A stretch of DNA of 64,000 nt from Paenibacillus massiliensis 2301065 = DSM 16942 (GCF_000377505.1 NZ_KB898196.1:1-64000), one strand, 5' to 3'. Counted from the stretch's first letter, positions 34,178 through 43,218 are shown. A program made the numbers and translations. The notes: generated from the sequence alone by a model not told the origin.

Positions 34178-36211
34178 TCAAATCCAGATATGAACGAGCA
34201 GATCAATCATTTTGATGCCGATGAACGGCGCAATTACCCCTCCCAGGCCATAGACGAGCAAATTACGAGTAAGCAGTCTCGAAGCACTCATCGGTCGGTA
34301 GGCAATCCCCTTCATTGCTAGTGGAATCAGCAGTGGGATGATAACCGCATTGAAGATTAATGCCGATAGAATCGCCGATAGCGGCGAGCCAAGCTTCATA
34401 ATGTTCAAGGCCTCCATTTCTGGAATAGCAATCATGAACATCGCTGGAATGATCGCAAAATATTTGGCAATGTCGTTAGCGATACTGAACGTGGTCAGGG
34501 CACCACGTGTCATCAGCAATTGCTTGCCGATCGCGACCACCTCGATAATTTTTGAGGGGTCTGAATCCAGATCGACCATATTGGCCGCTTCCTTTGCTGC
34601 CGTGGTACCGCTGTTCATCGCGAGCCCGACATCGGCCTGCGCCAATGCAGGTGCGTCGTTCGTACCATCCCCCGTCATCGCAACCAGCTTGCCTTCGGCT
34701 TGCTCACGGCGAATCACGGCGATTTTATCCTCGGGCTTACTTTCCGCAATAAAGTCGTCTACCCCAGCTTCCCTGGCGATCGTAGCTGCCGTCAACGGAT
34801 TATCCCCGGTGCACATAATCGTTTTAATCCCCATTGCACGCAATTGATCGAATCGTTCACGCATGCCAGGCTTCACGGTATCCTTCAAGTAGATAACGCC
34901 AAAGACTTGTTGATCGACGGCTACAGCCAATGGTGTTCCACCCTCTGTCGCGACTCGATTAGCCTGGGCGTCCAACTCCTCTGGTATCACTCCACCTTGT
35001 GCAATGACCCATTGGCGTATAGCATCAACTGCTCCTTTGCGGACCTGCCGCCCATCCTTCAGGTCAACGCCACTCATCCGCGTCTCGGCTTTGAATTCAA
35101 CAAAGCTGCCAGCGTCTCCAAGCGTCGAGTCAAACGTTTTTTCGTTTTTCCTCATCCATTCCAGCACCGAGCGACCTTCAGGTGTTTCGTCCTGAACGGA
35201 GGATACTGCCGCCCAAGCGGCCGCTTCATTGATGTGGACCCCACCAACTGGAATGATCTCACTGGCCATTCGATTCCCGTAAGTAATCGTTCCGGTCTTA
35301 TCCAAAATCATGGTGTTGATATCACCGGCAGCCTCCACTGCTTTGCCAGACATGGCCAGCACATTGAACTGGGTTACCCGATCCATCCCGGCAATACCAA
35401 TGGCTGAGAGTAGACCTCCGATCGTCGTCGGGATTAAGCAGACCAGCAATGCAATGAGCACGGGGATCTCCAGATTTACATGTACATAAGAAGCAATAGG
35501 GCCAAGCGTGACAACAACAATCAGGAATATAAGCGTCAGACTGATCAGCAACGTATTGAGTGCGATCTCGTTTGGCGTTTTTTGGCGTTTTGCACCTTCA
35601 ACAAGCGCAATCATGCGATCAATGAACGTCTCTCCAGGATCGCTTGTTATTCTTACTTTAATTTGGTCACTAATGACGCGTGTTCCGCCCGTTACCGAAT
35701 TGAAGTCGCCCCCTGCTTCCTTAATCACGGGCGCGGATTCCCCAGTAATCGCCGATTCGTCAACAGAGGCCAGACCCTCCATGACTTCACCATCGCCAGG
35801 AATCATTTCGCCTTGGGATACGACGACGATGTCCCCTTTTCGCAAATCGGTTGATGGAATGGTTTTAACGCTACCCCCAACTACTTTATTCGCAGTGATT
35901 TCCTTCTTCGTCTGCTTTAACGTATCCGCCTGCGCCTTCCCTCTGCCCTCTGCCAGCGCCTCGGCAAAATTGGCGAATAACACGGTAAACAATAGAATGA
36001 TGAACACAGTAAGATTGAATCCGATCCGATCCTCTGCATGGAACGTGCCAGGAAGCAACGTCATCAATAACACGATGACCGTACCCAATTCCACGACGAA
36101 CATGACGGGATTCTTCATCATGACAGCCGGATTCAGCTTGAACACACTTGCCTTCAAGGCCTGCATAATCAGCGGGCCAGAGAATAGGCTTATTTTACGT
36201 TTTTCGTTCAT
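34178..36211 (-). CDS. kdpB: potassium-transporting ATPase subunit KdpB (P-type ATPase)
   Basis: A 677-residue P-type ATPase that powers K+ uptake through KdpA. The phosphorylation site DKTGTITYGNR (Asp at about 305), the TGES actuator motif (as AITGESAPV), the hinge MTGDGTNDAPALAQADVG and four N-terminal plus C-terminal membrane helices are all present. No key residue is missing. The SD gggga lies about 8 bases before the ATG. It sits in the operon between kdpA and kdpC. Confidence 0.97.
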   Translation of the reverse strand: MNEKRKISLFSGPLIMQALKASVFKLNPAVMMKNPVMFVVELGTVIVLLMTLLPGTFHAEDRIGFNLTVFIILLFTVLFANFAEALAEGRGKAQADTLKQTKKEITANKVVGGSVKTIPSTDLRKGDIVVVSQGEMIPGDGEVMEGLASVDESAITGESAPVIKEAGGDFNSVTGGTRVISDQIKVRITSDPGETFIDRMIALVEGAKRQKTPNEIALNTLLISLTLIFLIVVVTLGPIASYVHVNLEIPVLIALLVCLIPTTIGGLLSAIGIAGMDRVTQFNVLAMSGKAVEAAGDINTMILDKTGTITYGNRMASEIIPVGGVHINEAAAWAAVSSVQDETPEGRSVLEWMRKNEKTFDSTLGDAGSFVEFKAETRMSGVDLKDGRQVRKGAVDAIRQWVIAQGGVIPEELDAQANRVATEGGTPLAVAVDQQVFGVIYLKDTVKPGMRERFDQLRAMGIKTIMCTGDNPLTAATIAREAGVDDFIAESKPEDKIAVIRREQAEGKLVAMTGDGTNDAPALAQADVGLAMNSGTTAAKEAANMVDLDSDPSKIIEVVAIGKQLLMTRGALTTFSIANDIAKYFAIIPAMFMIAIPEMEALNIMKLGSPLSAILSALIFNAVIIPLLIPLAMKGIAYRPMSASRLLTRNLLVYGLGGVIAPFIGIKMIDLLVHIWI

Positions 36212-36234
36212 GGCAATTTCTCCCCATTTCTAAC

Positions 36235-37914
36235 TTAACGAATCGTTAATTGTTCAGCGATTGGTCCCAATACAATCACCGGCAAGAAGGTCAGCGCACC
36301 AATCAGAATGACGCTGCCAATCAATAGAACAGTAAACAGTACGTTGTCGGTACGGAATGTGCCGATTGTCTCCGGTACCCATTGCTTACGTGTTAATGAT
36401 CCGGCGACGGCAAGCAGCGCAATCATGGATATATACCGCCCGAAGAACATCACAAGACCCGTGGTTATATTCCAGAATGGTGTATTGTCCGCTAGTCCCT
36501 CGAAGCCAGATCCGTTGTTAGCTGCTGACGATGTGTATTCATACAGCACTTGTGTAATCCCGTGGAAGCCAGGGTTGGTGATCGAGCCTCTACCCAGATC
36601 AGTCAGGAAGGCAACAGCGGTTGGGACCAAAATGATAAACGGGTGTGCCAGAATCGCAATCGCGATGAGCTTCATCTCCCGCGATTCAATCTTACGTCCC
36701 AAAAATCCAGGTGTTCTGCCGACCATCAGTCCGCAAATGAACACAGCGAGTATCGCATACATAAGCATGTTCATTAGCCCGACGCCTTTTCCGCCAAACA
36801 CGACGTTCAGCATCATCTCCGCTAACGGTACCAGACCACCAAGTGGAGTCAGTGTATCATGCATATTGTTGACCGAACCGGTCGTCGCTGCTGTTGTCAC
36901 TACCGTGAACAGTGCAGATTGGGCGATACCGAATCGTACCTCTTTCCCCTCCATGCTTCCTTGCGAAGCATCAATACCAAGCGCATTCAGCGCCGGGTTC
37001 CCACTTTTTTCTGCTGTGTAGGAGATAGACAGGAACACAAGGAGCAATATCATCATCGCCGAGAAAATAACCCAGCCCTGCTTGCGGTTATTCGCAAATC
37101 TGCCATACATAAATGGCAGCGCAGCGGATATGGCCCACATGGACAGGATCTCAATCACATTGGTCAGCGGACTCGGATTCTCAAACGGATGTGCCGAGTT
37201 CGCACCAAAGAAGCCACCTCCGTTCGTTCCCAAATGCTTGATCGATTCTAACGAAGCGACCGGGCCAATCGCAATCTGCTGAATGTTTCCCTCCAGCGTC
37301 GTTACAGATAGAGTCGAATCCAGCGTTTGGGGTACTTGGAGCGCCACCAGTATCAACGTGATAACTAACGCAAAAGGGAAAAAGATTCGTGTATGCGCCT
37401 TGACGAAATCCTCAAAGAAGTTCCCTAAGGTCTTTCCTTTGCTCGTAATTCCTCGGACAAAGGCCACCGCAATGGAGAGACCCGTAGCCGCTGACGTAAA
37501 CATCATCATCATAATGACAGCCATTTGCGAGAAGTAGGTCAGTCCCGTCTCTCCGCTATAATGCTGCAGGTTGGTGTTCGTAATGAAGCTAATTACGGTG
37601 TTCATCACTAATGTCGGCTCCATATTTGCGATACCATTGGGATTCAGCGGCAAGCCACTTTGCACCCGTAATAGTAAATAACTTATCGCGACGAGCACCA
37701 CGTTGGTCGTAACGAAGCTGATCGCATACCATTTCCAATTCATGCCTACACGATGCTTCAGACCGATCAATGCAAAAACGGGTTTCTCAGCCCATCCAAA
37801 TAGTTGATCCGTACGATTGGGTTCGTTAGAGAACACGTAGTACAAATAATCACCTAGCGGTCTGGCAACTAGCAGCAAAATGCCAATGACGATTCCGATT
37901 TGCAATATATCCAT
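36235..37914 (-). CDS. kdpA: potassium-transporting ATPase subunit KdpA (channel-like)
   Basis: A 559-residue membrane subunit of normal family length that selects K+. The four selectivity-filter-like loops are visible, for example TSAATGLSIAVAF, GTNGGGFFGANSAHPFENP, TTAATTGSVNN and SAANNGSGFEGL. The ATG has gggagg upstream. It begins 39 bases after kdpF. As part of KdpFABC it scavenges K+ at low external concentration. Confidence 0.97.
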   Translation of the reverse strand: MDILQIGIVIGILLLVARPLGDYLYYVFSNEPNRTDQLFGWAEKPVFALIGLKHRVGMNWKWYAISFVTTNVVLVAISYLLLRVQSGLPLNPNGIANMEPTLVMNTVISFITNTNLQHYSGETGLTYFSQMAVIMMMMFTSAATGLSIAVAFVRGITSKGKTLGNFFEDFVKAHTRIFFPFALVITLILVALQVPQTLDSTLSVTTLEGNIQQIAIGPVASLESIKHLGTNGGGFFGANSAHPFENPSPLTNVIEILSMWAISAALPFMYGRFANNRKQGWVIFSAMMILLLVFLSISYTAEKSGNPALNALGIDASQGSMEGKEVRFGIAQSALFTVVTTAATTGSVNNMHDTLTPLGGLVPLAEMMLNVVFGGKGVGLMNMLMYAILAVFICGLMVGRTPGFLGRKIESREMKLIAIAILAHPFIILVPTAVAFLTDLGRGSITNPGFHGITQVLYEYTSSAANNGSGFEGLADNTPFWNITTGLVMFFGRYISMIALLAVAGSLTRKQWVPETIGTFRTDNVLFTVLLIGSVILIGALTFLPVIVLGPIAEQLTIR

Positions 37915-37953
37915 AAAATTTCCTCCCTGGTCCTACTCAATGAAAAAACATCG

Positions 37954-38031
37954 TTAAAATTTCTCAGGATGAAGCAAGGCATAGATTAAGTAGATGAACA
38001 AAGCACCTGTAGCAATCAACACAATGGTCAT
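37954..38031 (-). CDS. kdpF: KdpF small membrane subunit (25 aa)
   Basis: Translation: MTIVLIATGALFIYLIYALL then HPEKF. This is one hydrophobic helix followed by the HPEKF end that marks KdpF (usual length about 25-30). It stabilises the KdpABC complex. The SD ggaggga is 8 bases upstream. Its ATG overlaps the stop of the preceding 36-aa gene (ATGA), indicating translational coupling. It is too short for routine gene finding. Confidence 0.9.
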   Translation of the reverse strand: MTIVLIATGALFIYLIYALLHPEKF

Positions 38032-38138
38032 TCACGTTCTCCCTCCATAGGTTCAATAGATCTCCCACACCATTCAATAAATCCGATTACGAGCGCGAAA
38101 GAAACAATTAATGTAATTACCATCCATAAATCCAACAT
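38028..38138 (-). CDS. small membrane protein at the head of the kdp operon (36 aa)
   Basis: The peptide begins MLDLWMVITLIVSFALVIGF and ends in EPMEGERE: one hydrophobic helix, then an acidic tail. The SD aaagggag lies 7 bases before the ATG, and the stop overlaps the kdpF start. Longer in-frame starts fall inside the riboswitch terminator and can be ruled out. No family name is known to me. Position implies a role as an extra small subunit or assembly factor of the Kdp pump. Confidence 0.7.
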   Translation of the reverse strand: MLDLWMVITLIVSFALVIGFIEWCGRSIEPMEGERE

Positions 38139-38210
38139 CCCAACACTCCCTTTGTTAATCCAATGAATCTTTTCCATGCTCACCTTCGAACTAAAGAAGA
38201 AGACAACAAA

Positions 38211-38438
38211 AAGAAGCCACAGAAAAGGAAACCTTTTCCGCGGCTTCTTGCTCATGACCTGTGTCCTGAACAGCCCGCGATAAAATGTTGCCCCTCCATA
38301 CGCTTACGAGGTTAGCTGTCGGATTCGGGCGTGAGAGTCGCCCTACACCTGGCACCAAAAGGCCAAGTGATTCACCCCATGAGACCATCAGGTCTCGATT
38401 GGTTCCCCCGTTCCTTGCTTGTTCCAAGGATTCAGCGT
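38211..38438 (-). promoter_or_regulatory. c-di-AMP (ydaO-yuaA) riboswitch with terminator controlling kdp
   Basis: Minus strand, aptamer 38300-38438: P1 arms ACGCT / AGCGT, then CTGAATCC, GGGGGAACCAAT, GGGGTGAATCACTT, GTAGGGCGAC, and the diagnostic CCCGAATCCGACAGCTAACC. These match the ydaO class. Downstream a terminator follows (38211-38249): AAGAAGCCGCGGAAAAGG / CCTTTTCTGTGGCTTCTT plus T-rich tail. High c-di-AMP (high K+) is known to promote termination, so kdp would be made when K+ is scarce. Confidence 0.93.
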
Positions 38439-38493
38439 GATTGGTCCACCGACCTCGTCTTCATCGGCAGTTCAATTCCGTTCACGGACTGTA

Positions 38494-38522
38494 TCTTACC
38501 GCTCGAAAAAAACAATGTAAAA
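38494..38522 (-). promoter_or_regulatory. candidate sigma-A promoter of the kdp operon
   Basis: Minus strand: TTTACA (38517-38522), 17 bases, TAAGAT (38494-38499). The start point would fall roughly 50 bases before the riboswitch aptamer. It is the best match upstream of the riboswitch. Confidence 0.45.
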
Positions 38523-38835
38523 CAAACGGTTTTGGCTATGGACTCAAAATGCATGAAATCCACATTATGTAAGCGTTCTTAAATAAGAGTTTCTAGACTT
38601 TCCTCTCATATACTCTTTATTACTAAGGTTTTCATTCATTTTTACGGAATTTTTACGCCTTTAAATGTCTTCTTTTATGCCTTTTTTACAGCATTTCTGC
38701 CTTTACTGAAATAACAAGAAATCTCACCCAATCCATGATCATATTGAAAATAAACGTTGACATCGATCACAGAAGTAAGCGAAAGTAAAGCGTCTCGCAG
38801 AACTGTCTGACCAATTTATCGAAGCAGACAAATAT

Positions 38836-39132
38836 ATGTTCGTTACTCAGAACAGGGCCCTACAGGGAGCTTCACAAACGAGACTAGTTGTTGTAGGTGG
38901 CGCAGGGAGTCTATTTATAGATGAAGCTCACACAACTCGTAAATTGGAGGCACCTGGTTTTCCGGAAATATATCTACCCCCAGCTGTTCATATGGCCGAA
39001 AATCTCGATGATCTTCGGCAATCCACGAATATTCAATGGACGTACCTTAGTCCAGCAGGAATTTTGATCCTGAATAGCTGTACGTCTCCAGCTCCAGTAC
39101 TAGTATGCTACGTTCAATCGCCTTCTGAATGA
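38836..39132 (+). pseudogene. remnant of an NAD(P)-binding (NmrA/YwnB-like) gene
   Basis: An open frame of 98 codons encodes what looks like the middle of a Rossmann-fold protein: TRLVVVGGAGSLFIDEA, EAPGFPEIYLPPA, then IQWTYLSPAGI. The N-terminal nucleotide-binding half is missing, the C-terminus changes to unrelated sequence after LSPAG, and no convincing SD precedes the ATG. I read it as a decayed gene fragment, not the same family branch as the intact gene at 30386. Confidence 0.6.
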
Positions 39133-39134
39133 AA

Positions 39135-39174
39135 TAAAACCAAGAGGATGAGCTCGCTTGAGCCCATCCTCTTG
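39135..39174 (-). terminator. terminator of metE
   Basis: Arms caagaggatgggctc / gagctcatcctcttg, followed on the minus strand by ggttttattt. It is located directly after the metE stop. Confidence 0.85.
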
Positions 39175-39181
39175 TACGTTA

Positions 39182-41452
39182 TTACAATGTTGCTCTTACT
39201 TCTTTGGCTGCTTGGACAAGGTTCTTCAAGCTGGCCCACGTTTCATTGACACCGCGAGTTTTAAGTCCGCAGTCCGGGTTAACCCATAGCTTGGACACCT
39301 CGATCTTATCCAACATACGATCCAGTCCTTGTTTAAGCTCTTCTACGCTTGGAATCCGAGGCGAGTGGATATCGTACACGCCTGGGCCGACTTCAGTGCG
39401 GAAGCCACACTCGTTAATTGCGTCGATAATTGCCAAGTCTGAGCGCGACGCTTCGAATGTAATGACATCGGCGTCCATCGCATCGATGTCACGAATGATA
39501 TCGTTGAACTGGCTGTAGCACATATGCGTATGAATTTGCGTTTCGGCTTTGACGCCGCTATGCACGAGTCGGAAGGCAGGAATCGCCCAGCTCAAGTATT
39601 CGCTCTGCCAGTCGGAATGTCGCAACGGAAGCTTCTCTCTTAAAGCGGCTTCATCGATCTGGATAATCTCGATTCCATTGGCTTCGAGATCAAGTACTTC
39701 GTCACGAATCGCAAGGCCAATCTGAAGGGCGCTTTCTTTCAGACTGATATCTTCGCGAGGGAACGACCAGTTCAGGATCGTCACCGGACCCGTCAGCATG
39801 CCTTTGACCGGCTTGTTGGTACGGCTCTTCGCGAACGTCGAGTACTCTACAGTAATTGGCTTGCTACGACTAATGTCGCCCCATACAACCGGCGGCTTTA
39901 CACAGCGTGTTCCGTAAGACTGTACCCAAGCGTTCTCAGTGAAGATAAAGCCATCCAAGCATTCCCCAAAGTATTCGACCATGTCGTTGCGCTCGTATTC
40001 GCCATGAACAATCACATCGATTCCAATTTCCTCCTGCTGCGCAATGCACTCCGCGATGCGGTCAAAGTTGAATTGCTTATACTGTTGCTCGGTGATGTTA
40101 CCTTTCTTGAAGGCTGCGCGGTTCGCGCGGACATCAGCCGTCTGAGGGAACGAACCAATCGTCGTCGTAGGTAACGGCGGTAGATTGAATTTGGCTTTCT
40201 GAAGCGTTTCCCGTTCGGCGAAGGCAGGAAGTCTCGTGAAGTCGGCGTCAGTCAACTCTGCTACTCTCTTCTGTACCGAATTGTCATTCGTGAGTCGCGA
40301 TGCACGGAACAGCTTCTCATTCTCTGTATAGTAAGTGGAAGCTTCCGGACTCTCCTGCTCCAAGATCGACTTGAGTTCTGCAAGCTCGCACAGCTTTTCT
40401 TCCGCGAACGCGAAGTATTGCTTATTTGTCGCCGTCAGTTTTGTTTCGTGCTTAATCGTGTACGGGACATGAAGCAGCGAGCAGGACGTGCTGAGCACGA
40501 CTTGGTTTGCATGCTTGCTGATCTCTTGAACGAGAGCAATGGTTTGTTTATATTGGTTTTTCCAGATGTTCTTACCGTTGATTACACCGGCAAATAGCAC
40601 CTTGTCACTTGTGAAGCCATGCTTGCGCACGAGGTCCAAAGACTGCTTGCCCTCGACAAAGTCGATGCCAATTCCGTCGAACGGCAGACCTTGAAGTACC
40701 TGATAGCAATCGCGCACGTCTCCAAAATACGTTTGTGCGACAACTTTTACGCCGCCTTTGGCGGACAGGATACCGCTATATAGCTCCGTAAAAAGCTCGA
40801 TATCTTCCGAAGTCAAATCCGTTACTAATGCAGGCTCATCCAGTTGGAACCATGCTGCGCCAAGAGTGTTCAATTGGTTCAGAACAGCAGTATAAGCTTC
40901 GACAACCGCAGGCACGAACTCCTTCACTTGCTTCGAGCCTGTGAATCTTGCAAGCTTGAGCAGAGTGAATGCTCCGATCAGCACAGGCTTGGTTGTGATG
41001 CCAAGCTGTTTTGCTTCCGTAAATTCGTCGAACAGCTTCGAGCCGGCCAAGTGGATGCTTGTCGTATCTTCGATCTCGGGCACCATATAGTGATAGTTTG
41101 TGTTGAACCATTTTTTCATCGCCAGCGCTTTAACATCGCCTTCGTCGCCTTGATAGCCTCTCGCCATTGCAAAATACGTCTCTAGTGGGCTTAATCCGAG
41201 TTCCTGATATCTTTGCGGAACGATTCCAAGCAAGCAAGCCGTGTCTAGCAGTCCGTCGTAGAAGGAAAAATCGTTGGAGGCAATGAAATCGACGCCGTTC
41301 TCCTGTTGAAGCTTCCAGTTTGCGTATCTAAGCTGAGCCGCCGTTTGTTGCAGCTCTTCAACTGGAAGTATGCCTTTGAAGTATTTTTCGGATGCGAATT
41401 TAAGCTCTCTGAGCGCGCCGACTCGTGGATAACCGATTATGGATGTTTTCAA
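39182..41452 (-). CDS. metE: cobalamin-independent methionine synthase MetE
   Basis: A 756-residue enzyme of usual length that moves a methyl group from 5-methyltetrahydropteroyl-triglutamate to homocysteine. Two (beta/alpha)8 barrels are present; zinc ligands are visible as HTHMCYSQF (His and Cys), the Glu in FEASRSDLA, and the Cys in WVNPDCGLKTRG. The N-terminus KTSIIGYPRVGALRELKFA is typical. The start is TTG with aaggag 9 bases upstream. No SAM riboswitch or T-box is present upstream; a LysR-type dyad may control it instead. It is monocistronic. Confidence 0.97.
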   Translation of the reverse strand: MKTSIIGYPRVGALRELKFASEKYFKGILPVEELQQTAAQLRYANWKLQQENGVDFIASNDFSFYDGLLDTACLLGIVPQRYQELGLSPLETYFAMARGYQGDEGDVKALAMKKWFNTNYHYMVPEIEDTTSIHLAGSKLFDEFTEAKQLGITTKPVLIGAFTLLKLARFTGSKQVKEFVPAVVEAYTAVLNQLNTLGAAWFQLDEPALVTDLTSEDIELFTELYSGILSAKGGVKVVAQTYFGDVRDCYQVLQGLPFDGIGIDFVEGKQSLDLVRKHGFTSDKVLFAGVINGKNIWKNQYKQTIALVQEISKHANQVVLSTSCSLLHVPYTIKHETKLTATNKQYFAFAEEKLCELAELKSILEQESPEASTYYTENEKLFRASRLTNDNSVQKRVAELTDADFTRLPAFAERETLQKAKFNLPPLPTTTIGSFPQTADVRANRAAFKKGNITEQQYKQFNFDRIAECIAQQEEIGIDVIVHGEYERNDMVEYFGECLDGFIFTENAWVQSYGTRCVKPPVVWGDISRSKPITVEYSTFAKSRTNKPVKGMLTGPVTILNWSFPREDISLKESALQIGLAIRDEVLDLEANGIEIIQIDEAALREKLPLRHSDWQSEYLSWAIPAFRLVHSGVKAETQIHTHMCYSQFNDIIRDIDAMDADVITFEASRSDLAIIDAINECGFRTEVGPGVYDIHSPRIPSVEELKQGLDRMLDKIEVSKLWVNPDCGLKTRGVNETWASLKNLVQAAKEVRATL

Positions 41453-41484
41453 TTGTAACAGCTCCTTGCTTAAATGTTGGCTTT

Positions 41485-41541
41485 AGTATAGAGCGTGGAA
41501 GCTGCTATCGGGAAACACAAAAAAACTATACCCAGATATAG
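41485..41541 (-). promoter_or_regulatory. metE promoter with a possible LysR-type operator
   Basis: Minus strand -10 TATACT (41485-41490) has no good -35. The dyad CTATATCTGGGTATAG lies at 41526-41541, its centre about 55 bases before the expected start point. Weak -35 plus an upstream T-N11-A-type dyad fits activation by a MetR/MtaR-like LysR regulator. The dyad is also flanked by A and T runs, so a weak terminator is the alternative. Confidence 0.35.
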
Positions 41542-41584
41542 CTTTTTTCTATGGCCCAAACGAAAAGCCTGAATATTACAATGC

Positions 41585-41617
41585 AAAGAAGGTGCCACCC
41601 CAATCAGAGTAGCACCT
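41585..41617 (-). terminator. terminator after the 66-aa membrane protein gene
   Basis: Minus strand AGGTGCtACt / gGGTgGCACCT, followed by TCTTTG. Short T-rich tail. Confidence 0.6.
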
Positions 41618-41620
41618 ATA

Positions 41621-41675
41621 TCTTCATTTAGTTCTTCATTTAGTTCTTCATTTAGTTCTTCATTTAGTTCTTCAT
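41621..41675 (-). repeat. 12-bp tandem repeat (ATGAAGAACTAA, four copies plus a partial fifth)
   Basis: On the minus strand the unit ATGAAGAACTAA occurs four times without change (41628-41675), followed by ATGAAGA. The first copy encodes the last residues Met-Lys-Asn and the stop of the 66-aa gene, so each later copy is a free-standing Met-Lys-Asn-stop. Confidence 0.95.
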
Positions 41676-41864
41676 TTTCTTCTTGCTACCATACATCCAT
41701 AGACTAACAACAGCTAGAACAGCTCCAGCACCCACCATTGCTCCTTGAATAGCATCCTTCACTCCAGAACCTTCTCCACTTATGGCTGATGCTAACAGTA
41801 GAACAACTACTCCTGCGCTCATTAACTTATACGATTTTGTATTCAAATGATTAAGCATATTCAA
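41664..41864 (-). CDS. small two-helix membrane protein (66 aa)
   Basis: MNMLNHLNTKSYKLMSAGVV begins the protein; two hydrophobic segments (about 14-30 and 41-58) flank a Gly-rich turn, and it ends KKKMKN. It is not a recognised family. The stop codon is the first unit of a 12-bp tandem repeat. It stands alone between metE and the ABC transporter operon, with a terminator downstream. Confidence 0.6.
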   Translation of the reverse strand: MNMLNHLNTKSYKLMSAGVVVLLLASAISGEGSGVKDAIQGAMVGAGAVLAVVSLWMYGSKKKMKN

Positions 41865-41910
41865 TCTCCCACATCGTTTATTTTGTTGTTTTTTTAGCCC
41901 GGTGCTATTT

Positions 41911-43218
41911 CTAGATTTTGTACGCCTTCATTGCCTTGCGCAGCTCTTTCCAGCTTGGACGCTTGCCGTACATCAGCACACCCGTCCGATAGATCTTCGC
42001 GGACAACCAGCCGAAGCCCACAATGGATATGACCAAGATGAGAAGCGACAGCCATATCTCCCATAGTGCAGCCCGCTCTAGTCCAATCCGCAGCAGCATG
42101 ACTGTAGGTGACGTGAACGGTACGAACGAGCTGACCTTCACCAGCATCGTATCCGAAGTGAAGATATTGAAGATACCGATGTAAAATGCAGCCAGTGCCA
42201 GCATGGTGATCGGCATCACCGCTTGCCCCAGATCCTCCGTCCGGCTCACGATGGAGCCCACAGCAGCGAACAGCACTGCATACAGGAAGTAGCCGAGAAT
42301 ATAGAAGATTAGTCCATAGACCAGCACCTGCACATTCAGCTCTGCAAGACTGAGGCCTGCATCCGCCAGAATGACGTGGTTGTGTGGTAGCAGCAGATTT
42401 CCTCCCACTACAAGAGCAAATACCAGAATTTGTAGCATGCCAATCATGAATATACCGATAATCTTGCCGAACATCTGGGTCAGTGGCGATACACTGGTGA
42501 TCAGAATCTCCATGATTCGCGAGCTCTTCTCTGCCGTTACCTCAGAGGCAATCATATTGCCTGTCATCATGGCGGAGGTGAAGAAGAGAATCATCAGAAC
42601 ATAGACTAGCGCATAATTGATCGGAGATAGATTCTCACCTGCGTTACCGTCCGCTCCATTGCCGCCTTCTGCCTCTACACTGATCGTACGGCTGTCGATC
42701 TGTACGGGAGTGCTAATCTCCTGCACCTGCTGCTCACTTAGTGTCGTCCCCGCAATCAGCTTCGTCTTGGCGGACTGAAGTCCCGCTTGAAGCAGTGCGA
42801 TCACATCTGGTGAAGGAGCATCGCCCTTCGCGACATACTCGACAGTAGGGAACTCTCCAGCAGCCGATGTCAGCTCCACATAGCCTGTAATCGTGTCATT
42901 TTGCAGGGCAGACTGCAGTGCTTCATCCGTCGTGCTGTCATATCGTATCCAGCTTAGCGGTGTGACGGATTGCAGCTGAGTATACTGTTCTAAGGCTTCG
43001 GCCACAGTTGCATCCTGCTGCTGGACAATCAAGCCGATCGACATTTGCTCCTTCATGGGAGAAGAGGCCTTATCCTCCCCTTTGAAGAGGGTAATCAGAT
43101 AAGGGATATTCATCCCGATCGTAATGAGCAAGGCTAATACCAGTGTAGTGATAAGGAATGACTTGGTCTTTGCCTTCTGGCGAAATGTGAACCCGATGAC
43201 CGTACCTATTCTATTCAT
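41911..43218 (-). CDS. ABC-2 type transporter permease (NatB/YhaP-like)
   Basis: A 435-residue permease: one N-terminal helix, a large extracellular domain (about 45-215), then a cluster of five to six helices (about 220-410). This matches NatB/YhaP Na+ or drug exporters. The ATG at 43218 follows ggtga by 5 bases and overlaps the end of the ATPase gene upstream by eight bases; the TTG four codons earlier directly abuts the SD. It pairs with the ATPase at 43211 as a NatAB-like exporter. The substrate is unknown. Confidence 0.88.
   Translation of the reverse strand: MNRIGTVIGFTFRQKAKTKSFLITTLVLALLITIGMNIPYLITLFKGEDKASSPMKEQMSIGLIVQQQDATVAEALEQYTQLQSVTPLSWIRYDSTTDEALQSALQNDTITGYVELTSAAGEFPTVEYVAKGDAPSPDVIALLQAGLQSAKTKLIAGTTLSEQQVQEISTPVQIDSRTISVEAEGGNGADGNAGENLSPINYALVYVLMILFFTSAMMTGNMIASEVTAEKSSRIMEILITSVSPLTQMFGKIIGIFMIGMLQILVFALVVGGNLLLPHNHVILADAGLSLAELNVQVLVYGLIFYILGYFLYAVLFAAVGSIVSRTEDLGQAVMPITMLALAAFYIGIFNIFTSDTMLVKVSSFVPFTSPTVMLLRIGLERAALWEIWLSLLILVISIVGFGWLSAKIYRTGVLMYGKRPSWKELRKAMKAYKI

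Noticed and set aside
34700..35407. 235-codon frame antisense to kdpB
   Set aside because: Shadow of a fully conserved P-type ATPase gene.
38139..38255. N-terminal extension of the 36-aa kdp leader protein
   Set aside because: The extra codons come from the riboswitch terminator; a good SD precedes the internal ATG at 38138.
38191..38427. 78-codon frame on the minus strand upstream of kdp
   Set aside because: It lies within the c-di-AMP riboswitch and its terminator; conserved RNA motifs explain the sequence better.
41453..41663. Possible SAM riboswitch or T-box upstream of metE
   Set aside because: None of the conserved core segments of either class is present.
41621..41675. Short tandem repeats considered as a CRISPR array
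   Set aside because: Units are 12 bp and directly adjacent, with no spacers and no cas genes.
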